Source: Dactylis glomerata
Lineage: Eukaryota > Streptophyta > Magnoliopsida > Poales > Poaceae
Direction of reading: 5' to 3'
Length of the DNA stretch: 64,000 nt
Assembly (NCBI GenBank): GCA_007115705.1
Contig: QXEO01000553.1
Location: forward strand, 14,058,568-14,122,567
The first letter of the stretch is position 1, and the number at the start of each line of letters is the position of its first letter. This document shows, piece after piece, positions 23,977 through 33,344 of this stretch. The notes under the pieces were generated by a model that worked only from the letters and a program-made list of their open reading frames with translations, was not told the DNA's origin and did no database searches. Position numbers and translations under genes: made by a program.

Positions 23977-24572
23977 CTTTGAATTGGTCAAAAACTGGAG
24001 ATAGTCAGATATTTGGACCTGACTTTCTGCAAGAGGCTGAGGAGAAGGTTCGCATGATTCGTGATTACCTCAAGGCAGCCCAGTCTAGACAGAAGAGTTA
24101 TGCAGACAAGAGACGTAGAGAACTGACTTTCAAGAGTGGAGATTTTATCTATCTTAGAGTATCACCTCTCAAGGGAATGCAGAGATTCCAAGTAAAAGGA
24201 AAGCTTGCACCAAGATACATTGGACCCTTCAAGATACTAGACCGCATAGGAGAAGTGTCTTATCAGTTGGAAATGCCCCCTGAATTGTCTGAAGTGCACG
24301 ATGTCTTTCACGTGTCTTTACTTCGGAAATGTCTTGAAGTTCCAGAGAAGCCAGAAGTCTTCAAGAATATTGATCACCGTTCCATGGACATCAATAAGTA
24401 TTTGACCTATCGTGAAGAGCCTATCCGTATCCTCGAGGAAGCATATCGAACCACTCGAACCCGAAGCATCAAGTTTCTGAAAGTTCAGTGGAGTAATCAC
24501 ACCGAAGATGAAGCTACTTGGGAAAGAGAAGATTACCTTCAGAAAGAGTTTCCCAATCTTTTCAGTTCTTAA
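23977..24572 (+). pseudogene. Tekay1 pol fragment 3: integrase C-terminus and chromodomain
   Basis: Resumes the pol frame after the Sabrina-like element and ends at TAA 24570-24572. It contains the integrase GPY/F-type module (LAPRYIGPFKILDRIGEVSYQL, here shortened: RYIGPFKIL then YQLEMP) at about 24205-24280. A chromodomain at the C-terminus includes RILEEAYRT and VQWSNHTEDEATWE (about 24430-24530). The chromodomain would guide integration to marked heterochromatin. No premature stop is seen. With fragments 1 and 2 it completes the visible polyprotein. Confidence 0.9.
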
Positions 24573-24577
24573 TTAGT

Positions 24578-24597
24578 GAATCTCGGGGACGAGATTC
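24578..24597 (+). promoter_or_regulatory. Hairpin upstream of Tekay1 polypurine tract
   Basis: GAATCTC, loop GGGGAC, GAGATTC: a perfect 7-bp stem starting six bases after the pol stop and ending 18 nt before the LTR. It matches hairpins in LARD1 and Tekay2. Confidence 0.55.
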
Positions 24598-24602
24598 TTT
24601 TT

Positions 24603-24614
24603 AAGGGGGGAAGA
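24603..24614 (+). promoter_or_regulatory. Tekay1 polypurine tract
   Basis: AAGGGGGGAAGA directly before the 3' LTR (24616). It would prime plus-strand DNA synthesis. LARD1 has nearly the same tract. Confidence 0.8.
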
Positions 24615-25580
24615 TTGAAACAACTCAGAAAATTGTAATCCACTTCTTATGAATTAAAATACCAAATTTTGGACCAAGATAAAACTTTTTATCTATTATT
24701 GCATGTATGCATGTATTTCCTATTGTATGTATTTCTATGATTTCATGTGTGTTATTATTTGTTGTGCAATAGTTAGCCAATTCTAACTTAACCAATAGAA
24801 GCAATTGAGAAGAATTAGAAGAGCCAAAGAAACCAAAAATAAAAATAATAAAGAAAAAGAGAAGAATAAGTTGATCTAGGAAATCTTATTGACTACCCTA
24901 CTTTGAACACTTAGAATAAGAAATCTGTAACTCAACCCAATGTTTGGCCAGTTAGTTGAGTTTAACCAAGTTACATACTAACTCAACCAAGAAGTTGCTA
25001 CCCAAAATTCAAATCAGGACTTGACTCAAACTTCAACCAAAGATTGAATCTGAAACAGTGACAATACCCTATTTTTCAAATACAAATTTCTGCAAAACAT
25101 GTTCTTTCTTCAAAACAAAAATTTCACTGGAAACCTTGGCTAATATGTGGATCACCCAAAGTGGAAATTTTCAAAATTTCGAATTTGAATCTATTGCGGG
25201 CATATCGTCGAACACCTGGCAGACAAAAATCAAGCAAATCGAGTTTACTGTAAAGATCACTGTCGCCGTTCGTCCTGTGACTGTAGCCATGCTCCTGGAC
25301 GGTGCCACGGTCGAGCCCAGCCCCCTCTGCCCCGACCCGAGCCGTGAGAAAGGGAGGAGAAGAGGAAGACAGCAACCAGGACCCCCTCTCTTTTTCCTCT
25401 GCTCACTGCACGTCACCGATCGCCATGACCGCGCCAGCACCGACCCACAGCACGCCACAGCCGAGACCAAAGCCCCCCAGCACGCGAGCGAGGTCGCCAT
25501 GCCCGGTGTTGCTCGATGCGCATCGCCAGGGCCCCCGAGCCGGCGAGCTTCTGGACACCCTCTCCCCCGACGCTCAGGCC

Positions 25581-25588
25581 TATATAAA
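25581..25588 (+). promoter_or_regulatory. TATA box of Tekay1 LTR
   Basis: TATATAAA between an upstream AT-rich U3 and a GC-rich downstream segment; predicted transcription start near 25612. Confidence 0.55.
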
Positions 25589-26750
25589 CCCCCGCTGATC
25601 AAACGAGGAGACGCACACCACTCCCAGCTGCCTCCCAGACACCATCTCTCCCTCCCTCTCGCTCTGGTTCGTTGACGTCTGCATCGCCGGCGAGGTACTG
25701 GACGCGAGCCGCGCCGTTGCGTTGGACCGCCGCTGGATGAACGGACGCCGGAGCTGGAGGAGGAGTGCTGCCGGATTCTTTTCTGCACGTCACCGATGAG
25801 TTCTGCTTCCTCTACGAGCCTCGCCATCGCCGTCGTCTTCCTCGCCATGCGCAGGTGAGCTTCGACCCTGGCCGATGAACACGAAGCTTGGGAGCTGTTA
25901 GATCTAGATCGATCGGTAGCGTACCGGTTCAGAGAAGTTAAGTGACCTGACGGGTGGGACCCTCTTGTCAGGTTCTATTTTATTTCGTTCCCGCCCGTGC
26001 GAACGTTATCGGGCCGGCCCGTTCGGGATTCATTTGAAATTGGCCCAGCTGGTTTCGAATTTGGTCCGATTAGTTTTATTCATTTTTCCCTCCGTTTGAA
26101 TTAATTCAAATAACTTTCAGTTATGATTTTCAAACATTAATTCCAAGAGTTTTACAAATCCATTTCTAGCAAATGAATATGCGTTGGAAAGCTTGTAAAA
26201 TGCCCTAACCTGTAGAACTGGTTAGAACTCCAGTTGAATTAGGGATTTAAATAAATAAACATAGTGTGACCATAGCTTTATTATTCATACAAAAACTTTA
26301 GAAAATTGTTTGAACCTCCAAAAATTTTGAAACTTGATTGGTGAACTCACTAATTCACTATCCTACTGTTCAGTCAACCTTAATCCACCCAAACCTTGAT
26401 AGTGGTACCAATTATACCCTAATCCAATCTTAGTTTGTAGCATGAAATAATAGATCTCTATTTTACACTTAGCTTAGTTTTCCCTCAATACCAATATACT
26501 TAATTAGTCAATCTCCATTTGAACTAGCCCTAATAATCATAGTTACTTACCCTTACTCTAAAAAGCAAACAACACATGACACCTAGTGGAAACTCTAACT
26601 TGCACACGTAATGAAAGCTTAGAAGAAAAACTTGCAATCCAACTCAATAAAATTCCACATGAATACAATTGCTTGAAAAAAAGTATGTGTGCTCGGTGTG
26701 TTGTTAGCATGGTATAGTGATTGTGTGTTTTGTGTTGATTTCGTTATTAG

Positions 26751-26836
26751 ACGCTAGTGTTGCTGAGGAGGATATTGAGGGGGAATATTATCAAGAAGAA
26801 GAAGACTACCCCGGACACTTTGCCAACCAAGGAAAG
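26751..26836 (+). other. Acidic open segment ending ANQGK (Tekay1 LTR)
   Basis: It follows an acceptor-like TTCGTTATTAG and reads acidic residues, YYQEEED and then ANQGK. It resembles the LARD1 segment at 3085-3168, in the same phase relative to the putative acceptor. It stays open to about 26899. Unrecognised; possible exon. Confidence 0.3.
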
Positions 26837-27649
26837 CCATCTTTTGAATCATACTCCAAATGCCTAGTTTTACTATTGCATTCTACCTGTTTTAAGTAAA
26901 TTTCATGATTGAATTGCTAGAGTAGAAGGATAGAAGTTTAGTGGTATCTTGCTTAGCAAGAGCATCAAGCTGAGTTTATCCAACCATAGCTTAGTGGTAT
27001 CATCACTCATAATAGTTGCTTAGTCGCTAATAAAATTGAGGCCATCTATAAGGGGAACCCTACCTGAAAGTGGTGACTTGAACTTGAAAGCTTGAATGGG
27101 AGATTTCTCCTACATGATGGTTTTATGAAGGAAAAATAATCTTGACTAAGGACTATGGAATGTATTTGCGAAATGACAACGAGTGATGTACTATGTGAGC
27201 CAACCTTACAGTACGACCACATTATCCCGGTATGGGACGGGGCTTAGTGGAGTAGTTTGTTTCACCTTAGTGTAGACCCTACAAATGTAAATGGAAGTCC
27301 GACCAGGGACTCCTTTTCTAGGGCACCCTTGGCTGCGGCCGAGTTTCGCCTTGTCCTCCTCTTTAGGTGGTTGGGGTACAAGCCGAAGAGCCCTCATTGA
27401 AAATGTACTGCCGGAGTAGGACTCTACCTCGGTTAGTGGCATCCGGAGGATCAAGCGGTTGGGAACTTTGCACACTCTGGACAGCTTCTTGGAACTCCGG
27501 TGTTGAGGGGTACATCTCTAGGCGGTAGTCTTTATGCCAAGGGGGGCAGGTGAAACATTAATGGTCGGCTGCTTGTCGTGGCATATGTCGTTATGCAGGG
27601 AAGTTGCCCACACGATGAGTAGCCGGATGGTGTGGGTAAAGTGTACAAC

Positions 27650-27678
27650 CTCTACAGAGTGTAAAACTATTCGAATAG
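27650..27678 (+). promoter_or_regulatory. Paired palindromes in Tekay1 LTR
   Basis: CTCTACAGAG (27650-27659, one pair off perfect) and CTATTCGAATAG (27667-27678, perfect) are separated by 7 nt. Equivalents: LARD1 2253-2262 and 2234-2245, 10247-10256 and 10228-10239; LARD2 63343-63352 and 63325-63336; Tekay2 42397-42406 and 42413-42424. Confidence 0.5.
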
Positions 27679-27967
27679 CCACGTCCGCGGTCATGGACAG
27701 TTGGCAAGCTATACTTGACTTTTGTCAAGAATGAAAATAACTGATGGTGAACTTGGTGAATGACATGACTTGACTTGACATTGATGTTGACACACCTGAA
27801 GTTCCTCTTTAGATTGATCTTAGAGAACTAAATCTCTTTCCTACCAATGAACATTCTTGGGAAATAAAACTAGCTTTGGCAAATGAAACTTAGTGCTTAG
27901 TCCACCGTATCAACCTTGCATTTCTACTTCATCATTTCGTTTATAAGATGGTTTGCGAGTGCATCCA

Positions 27968-28060
27968 ATGTACTCATGGCTGTGTCCCTGGCTATCAACT
28001 TGGCCAGACTATGGGGAAGAGTATCCGGAGGAAGGATATGAAGAAGAGTACCAGAACTAA
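27968..28060 (+). CDS. LTR micro-ORF, 30 codons (Tekay1 copy)
   Basis: ATG at 27968 and TAA at 28058-28060. The product begins MYSWLCPWLSTWPDY, has an acidic Tyr-containing tail and ends in Asn. Relative to LARD1 it differs at the fourth, tenth and thirteenth residues and in the tail, yet keeps frame and final Asn. Upstream of the ATG the two families differ by 2 nt, so frame is shared only from this ATG onward. Unrecognised function. Confidence 0.45.
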   Translation: MYSWLCPWLSTWPDYGEEYPEEGYEEEYQN

Positions 28061-28400
28061 GATCGTCTCCATGAGTCGCCACTGCCTGTAGGGTGAAGGC
28101 ATGGACCCGAAGACGTTACTTCCGCTGCTATGTTATGTTGTAATATGAACTTGGTCACTATGACCATTGTATTTGAACCATCGTATTGTAATGTCTATGG
28201 AACTGGTTACCAACTACGTTATGTGTATCACAACAATGATTCTAGGATTGTGGTGGAACACGTAACGGGCACTTCGAATTTGTGATAAATTCGAGGGAGT
28301 TACAGGGCCCCGCTCCCCTGACTGCCGAGTCCTGCTCTGAGCTTGCCGCCGGTGTGCTCGGGAGGGGACCAGGCACAACGCCGTCGGCGAGGAATAGGCC

Positions 28401-29402
28401 CTAGGCGTTGAACTTCAAGACCCCCGCCGTAACGCGGCTAGCCTCCCGAGCGCCCAGATTGTAGATCGGCAAGGCGTTGCGCGGGATAGCGGGGATGGCG
28501 GCAGAAGAGAAGAAGGCTCTTATTACCTCCTCCCAAGCATCGGCGTTGAGCTCGCTGACGTGGAGCCTGAGGTCGTCCCCAGCCCTGTGCCTCCACATCT
28601 CCCGGCGGTGGTCCTGCAGGCGGGCGATGCATCGGGTGACGAACTCCACCCCGACCATGGTCCCCGTGATGCCGGCCTTCCAGAGATCTTGGATCCACGG
28701 GCGGAGTGTCTTTAGGGCTTCCTCAGGAAGGGCCTCGCTGGCCCAGGTGGTGAGCTTGACGGGAGGGATCCCAGTGACAAGGAAGAGCTCCAATTCTTTG
28801 AGGATGTCGACGAAGAACCAGCAGCTCCGAAAGTCCTCGACTTTCTTCGTCCACTTCAAGTCAATGAAGTCGCCCTCCGTCCCGGCAATGGCGATGAAGG
28901 AGACGCATCCAGAACTCTGGTTCAGCCCAGAGGACCAGAGAGAAAAGAGGTGGTGAAAGTACGCCACCAACGGCCTAATGCCGATCCATGCCTCGCAGGC
29001 ATAGGCAAAGACCGCCAGCAAGGTGACGGACTTGGGATGCAGGTGGATGGCCTGGATCCCGTAAGTCTCCAAGATTGCCAAGAAGAAGGGGGAGAACGGC
29101 AGCACCAGGCCGACGAAGATGGAGAAGAGGAAGAAGGGTTGCGCCATTGCGGGCAGAGTGTCCCACGGCACGTGGCCGTGCCAGATGCGGGTGGCACCCC
29201 ATTCATTGTTGTTGCTACCGACCATCTCTCGAACGGTCTGGAGCTCACGGCTGCTCTTAACGCGGGATTCGAGCAGGGGCGCCGCCGGTTGCGGCGCCGC
29301 TCCAGAAGACCTCGCTGCTCCGACGGCCTGACGCGGTGCCATGGCTCTGGGCGGGGGCGAGTTGCAGCGGGAAGATTGGAAGCTAGGAGGGATTGGATGC
29401 AC
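28401..29402 (-). CDS. Antisense ORF of Tat1, 'putative gypsy type transposon' domain protein
   Basis: A 333-residue frame open from ATG at 29402 to TAG at 28403-28401, opposite in strand to its element. An Ala/Pro-rich N-terminus of about 60 residues is followed by a hydrophobic domain (about 85-170) with GLVLPFSPFFLAILETYGIQ, HLHPKSVTLLAVFAYACEAW and GCVSF. That pattern matches the plant domain annotated as putative gypsy-type transposon (PF04195, from memory). The molecular role is unknown. The Tat2 antisense gene has a homologous core (TPNSILHIACFVTLCE). The C-terminus may be an exon end rather than the true stop, because Tekay1 removes what follows after 28305. No premature stops are seen. 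Confidence 0.7.
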   Translation of the reverse strand: MHPIPPSFQSSRCNSPPPRAMAPRQAVGAARSSGAAPQPAAPLLESRVKSSRELQTVREMVGSNNNEWGATRIWHGHVPWDTLPAMAQPFFLFSIFVGLVLPFSPFFLAILETYGIQAIHLHPKSVTLLAVFAYACEAWIGIRPLVAYFHHLFSLWSSGLNQSSGCVSFIAIAGTEGDFIDLKWTKKVEDFRSCWFFVDILKELELFLVTGIPPVKLTTWASEALPEEALKTLRPWIQDLWKAGITGTMVGVEFVTRCIARLQDHRREMWRHRAGDDLRLHVSELNADAWEEVIRAFFSSAAIPAIPRNALPIYNLGAREASRVTAGVLKFNA

Positions 29403-29745
29403 AAGATCTTCGAAAGGGAAGTGGCGGCAGCGATGTGCTGTGGGAAAGGGGAAGGAGCCTTCTCTGCCAAGCCTTTAAGGGGACGGCCAGGGCGCGGTTT
29501 CCAAAGCATCGCCCTTGACGCAACGGTTCGAAAAACGCCCGTTACCCCACCCACTACGCACGATTTCCACGCCGCTTCGCTTTGCCAACCACAAGGGCGC
29601 CACGTGCCCATGACCTTCACTTCTTCACATGGTCCTCTGACCGCGCAGTTGACGCATGCCATTGGAGGGCCCAGCAGCTTCTGGGGCCCCCGGCCCTTCG
29701 CTCCCTTAAGAGGGCGTGTTCGCGGGCCGGGCTCCCAGGGGCTAC

Positions 29746-30641
29746 TGTTGGTGTTCTGGATATAAAGGTATCCCGGTCCACCTGCTCCTAGGCCCCGTCA
29801 TCAGCCCATCTTCAGCCCAGGGGAGAGCCAATGACCCAAGCTATGGAGAAGACCCTCATGAGGAGGTGCCTCATGAGAAGAAGGACGGTGAAAACTGCTA
29901 AGGACCAGAAGACCTCCTCACGAGCCCCTGCTGGTGAGGAGAGGGACCACGTCCATGACAGCTCAGCACGTTTGCGTGCAGAGCAAGAAGATAACGGGCA
30001 GAAGATCGCGTACCGCCCATGCTACCCCCGACAGGGAGGATACCAACTTTCACTGTGTCTGCATAAAGCAGCAGAGTGGTTGTTGGCCACCCCCCTAAAA
30101 ATAGCGTGGACGGTGCAGGGCGCCAGAGGAAGACGTCAGCTTCCTCCACCCACTCCGGTGGACCGGCACCACTACTCTATGAAGACTATATCCACGGAAG
30201 AATAGAGTCTACAGCTATCCACCCTCCTTGGCCGTGTGTGGCAACCCCTTCCCCAAGAAGATAAGGGGAAGGAGGACCTTGGTGCTATAAGAGGAGGGGA
30301 GGCCACCCCTTAGAGGGGATCGAATCTTTATCTTCTTTAGGCTGCTAGCTGGGCACACAGGTTCTTCAACCTCTGGCCAGCTAGAGCTTTGTAACCAAGA
30401 CCTTGTACTCCTCGCGAGGTGTCACGTTGCAATACAAGAAGGCAGGAAGTAGGGGTTTTACCTCACCACGAGGGCCCTAAACTTGGGTAAAGCTCAACGT
30501 CTCTCTCTGTAGTGCGTAGTGCGTTCTACGACTCGAGGCTTCCATCACTGTGTTTCGTTGCGATCCAAGATCTCCCACATTCAGCCCCCTGCGTCTGAAT
30601 CCTTGGGTCCGTCGCATGATACCCCATGTTCTTGCGACACA
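29746..30641 (+). repeat. Tat1 3' LTR (about 896 bp)
   Basis: Starts TGTTGGTGTTC after AGGGGCTAC. A TATA-like CTATAAGAG is at 30285-30293. It is judged to end at TTGCGACACA, where LINE coding sequence begins. The open frame at 30519-31238 starts in this LTR and runs into the LINE, so its first 40 codons are an accidental fusion. Confidence 0.65.
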
Positions 30642-32389
30642 AAATCCCTCGATAGTAGCCAGCAGCAGCAACAGCAGCAATCACAAAGTAGTACTGATCA
30701 GACTGGTAAGAAGACCCAAGCTAAAGCTAAGAAGAAGTTGTTGGCTGCTCCTAAAGATGCAGTGGTCACTGGTGCTGACAGCTTTGCCCAGATGAACTAC
30801 ACTAGCTCTATTTGCATGTGTTGTGGTGAACCAGGGCATCATCATACTGTATGCACCAAACCAAAGTTCTGTTTCATCTGCAAAGCAACCTCTCATCCTG
30901 TGGAGGAATGCCCTGTTAGGAAAAGGCCTCATCAAATGGCCAAGTATGTGGGGAGTGCTGCCACTGGATTGGGCTTTTATCACATGGAACTGCCTGAGGT
31001 GGTGGTTAATCCAGTAGCTTCTACCAAGAACTGTGGTGTGGTAATTGTAGAAGGGGGAATTATCACCAGAGATGAGCTTGCTGCTGAGTTTTCAAAGATA
31101 TACAAGACAAACTGGCCTTGGCAGATCAGAGAACTTGGACAGTCTGACCTCTTCTTGGTCAAATTTCCCCCCACATCACTGTTGAGCAGGTTATTGGTTA
31201 CCCTAGATTTGGTCTATCAAAAGAAGGTGTGTGGGTAAAGGTGGAAGCCTGGGCTGATGATCCTGAGCCTGCTGAAACTCTTTCTGATATTTGGATTAAA
31301 TTTACCGGCCTTCAGTCAAAGTGGTGTGAGTGGAACACTCTTGACCAAGCTGTCTCTGTGTGTGGCATTATGAGAGATGTTGACTGGTTAAGTGTGTTCA
31401 AGAACAATGCTCAAGAGGTTAGGGTTAAAATTAGTTGCAGAGATCCTTCCAAGATCCCCTCTGGGAGGCTTTTTGAGTTTCACAAGAATCTGTTCATCCT
31501 GGGCTTCACTCCAGAGTCTCTGTTGCCAGCTAATGATGATGAAGATTTGCTTGGTGAGGAGTTGGACCAGAACAGAAGGAATGGAGGAGATGGTAATGGT
31601 GACAGTGGTGAAAGGGGTCTGGATAATGGAGGAAGGTCTGATGCTCCTCCAAGTAACAATTTGGGTGGCACTGGAACTGCAAACAACAACCAGACTGGTG
31701 GTGCCAACAGGACTAGGATGACTAGGGACTTGGGAAATTCTCATGAACAAGAGGGGCCTACTTCTGCTTCTACTATCTTTCAGTTGTTAGTGCAAAAGGG
31801 AGTGATCAACAAAGAGGGCTGTTATGTCTGGGACAAAGGTGAGGTAGAAGAAGCTGTAATTGCTGAAACTGAGCAGTTCTAGGCTAAAGAGACCACTGCT
31901 GATGTCACCTTTCATCAGAAGCTGGAAGATGCCGTGGGAGCTAAATTATCCCTGCCTGACAATATCATGCCTGACTTTGAAGATCCTACTGCCAAGCTTG
32001 CACTCTCAAAGATTCAGAAGGAGAAGAAATAGAAGTGGGGGCCTGTTCAAGCAGTCAGGCAAAGTTCCAGGATTGATAGGTCATTGAACATCATGGAGAA
32101 AGCTGAAGAAAGGAAGAGGAAGACTAACCTGGATCTCCCAAAAATGAAAGGTATAATGTGTTCTAATCCTTTTACAGTTTTACCTATTCATGAATTAGAT
32201 GATAGAGCTGGTAAAATTGGTGTTTCTATTACTGAGGAGTTTGTAGAAATAGGAAATCAGACAAAATCTTCTAGTTCCTCCTCTAGTATGCCTCTTTCTG
32301 ATAAAGATGGGCAAGAGGATCTGGATGAGTTTTGGACTAAAGTAGTTAGGAAATCTTGGGGCAAGCAGCCCAGGAAAAAGTTACAATGA
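30642..32389 (+). pseudogene. LINE ORF1: zinc-knuckle RNA-binding protein, frameshifted
   Basis: Begins inside a Gln-rich run (about 30659-30684). Two CCHC knuckles follow, CMCCGEPGHHHTVC and CFICKATSHPVEEC (about 30814-30912). Next is a region (about 31140-31520) resembling plant DUF4283-type ORF1 proteins, with WIKFTGLQSKWCEW and RDPSKIPSGRLFEF, then a Gly/Asn-rich linker. A frameshift near 31230 separates knuckles from the rest. In-frame TAG codons stand at 31880-31882 and 32030-32032. ORF1 ends at TGA 32387-32389, overlapping the ORF2 ATG (32386) as ATGA, a typical coupling of the two frames. Its role would be binding LINE RNA. Confidence 0.75.
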
Positions 32390-33010
32390 TTTGCTGCTTC
32401 TGGAATGGCAGGGGAATTTCTGCCCCTAGAAGACATAAATTTATAGATGATAATTTGGTTCCTTTAAATCTTGATTATGTAGGCTTCCAAGAAATAAAGA
32501 AAGAGTAGTTTAGTAACTCCTCTCTGAAGAAACTACTAGGGAATAGGAATTTTGTTTGGAATCACTTACCTGCTGTAGGTTCTGCAGGTGGGATTCTAGT
32601 AGGAGTTACTGGGGATTTATTTGAAGTTATAGCTTGGGAAATCAAAACTTTCTCTGTTAGTGTTGTCCTTAAGAATAAGATTAGTGAAAATATTTGTAGA
32701 ATTACTATAGTGTATGGTTCTGCCTATGAGGAAAAGAAGCAGGAGTTTATTTCTAAACTTCATGAACTTTTTCTAAATTGGGATGGACCTGCTATGATAG
32801 GAGGTGGTTTCAATTTGATTAGATCTTCTGAAGATAAGAACAATTTGAATATAGATTACAGATGGGTGGACAAGTTTAACACCTGGGTAGAAATGTGGGC
32901 TCTCCTAGAAATAAATCTAGCTGGGAGAGCTTACACTTGGAGTAATAATCAAGAAACTAGGTGATGTGTAAACTGTATAGGATTTTTTGTACAACTAATT
33001 TTGATGCTAC
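32386..33010 (+). pseudogene. LINE ORF2 fragment A: AP-type endonuclease domain
   Basis: Starts MICCFWNGRGIS, the WN.RG motif of plant L1 endonucleases, with the catalytic Glu in GFQEIKKE (about 32490). TAG at 32506-32508 interrupts the frame. The usual GDFN metal-binding motif reads GGFN because codon 32806-32808 is GGT, so the nuclease is probably inactive. AYTWSNNQ follows near 32930. A one-base loss near 32960 shifts the frame, which then runs to the Tat2 insertion and continues at 49931 with ALARIGSDHTPI. Confidence 0.8.
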
Positions 33011-33344
33011 TGACGTGGGTTAACTTGACAAATGTCCTAGATGAAGGACTTAGAATCGGGGATATAGGGCATCAGATGAACTCGAAGGTAAAGGTTAGTT
33101 GAAATAGTGTATACTAAAAGTAAACTTGGGTGTTCAACTGGCTTGCTTTCAATCTGTCCCACACCGTCCCCTCCTGGCCCCTATATATAGATGGCCAGGT
33201 CTCGAGGATCGGGTGGGATCTGATACAGATTACAATATCAACATATGGTAGGAACTCGTATCTCGACTATTATTACAATTGGGCCTAGCTTAACGGGCCT
33301 CAGGGGTACACAACTAACGGGCTCTATTATCTATACCCTTGTCA
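33011..33344 (-). repeat. Tat2 3' LTR (334 bp)
   Basis: Plus-strand TGACGTGGGTTAAC to CCCTTGTCA; partner 49591-49925. TATA-like CTATATATAG at 33181-33190. The next bases on the core side give the minus-strand polypurine end TAGGGGCTAC (33354-33345). Confidence 0.85.

Larger units (their letters stand above)
1..28304 (+). mobile_element. Tekay1: Ty3/gypsy chromovirus, 5' end outside window, split by two nested insertions
   Basis: The visible part runs from mid reverse transcriptase through RNase H, integrase and chromodomain to a 3' LTR. The reading frame (frame 1) resumes exactly after each nested element once one copy of its 5-bp target duplication is removed: GGAAT at 1401-1405 and 15069-15073, TACCC at 15552-15556 and 23972-23976. 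Domain order RT-RH-IN-chromodomain and the AAGGGGGGAAGA polypurine tract place it in the Tekay/Del chromovirus group; this is family knowledge, not a search result. The 5' LTR, gag, protease and early RT are to the left of the window. The right end at 28304 is inferred from a terminal CA after GGGAGTTA; GGGCC at 28305-28309 would then be the target duplication, whose partner is not visible. Confidence 0.85.
24616..28304 (+). repeat. Tekay1 3' LTR (about 3.7 kb)
   Basis: Starts TGAAACAACTC after the polypurine tract; the end at GGGAGTTACA is inferred because the 5' LTR is outside the window. The TATA box TATATAAA is at 25581-25588. GC-rich sequence follows, with a donor-like CAG/GTGAGC at about 25853. 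Further on are the acidic segment 26751-26836, palindromes at 27650-27659 and 27667-27678, the stem at 27955-27977 and the micro-ORF at 27968-28060. Open frames around 25058-25848 are in GC-rich DNA without recognised products. Confidence 0.7.
28305..30641 (+). mobile_element. Tat1: right part of a Tat-lineage gypsy element (3' region and 3' LTR)
   Basis: Everything left of 28305 is cut off by Tekay1. What remains is an antisense open frame (28401-29402 minus), a spacer, an AGGGGCTAC end of a polypurine tract at about 29737-29745 and an LTR at 29746-30641. The same tract end borders the Tat2 LTR. An antisense gene between pol and the 3' LTR is a known feature of Tat-lineage elements. The right boundary abuts the LINE; the target duplication cannot be checked here. 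Confidence 0.7.
30642..33010 (+). mobile_element. L1-type LINE, fragment A (ORF1 and start of ORF2)
   Basis: The host of all other insertions; its 5' end is left of Tat1. It holds most of ORF1 and the endonuclease part of ORF2. It is interrupted by Tat2 after GCTAC (33006-33010) and continues at 49931. Further pieces are at 49931-51400 and 60896-62503. Plant L1 elements move by target-primed reverse transcription without LTRs. Confidence 0.85.

Noticed and set aside
25058..25848. Frames of 205 and 225 codons on opposite strands
   Set aside because: They overlap each other in the GC-rich promoter part of the Tekay1 LTR and have no recognised domain.
28922..29765. Long overlapping open frames on both strands (246 and 271 codons)
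   Set aside because: They overlap the antisense ORF start in GC-rich DNA, where stops are rare, and show no domain; they are shadows.
30519..30641. Apparent N-terminus of the zinc-knuckle ORF
   Set aside because: It lies inside the Tat1 LTR; the fusion with LINE ORF1 is a by-product of the insertion.
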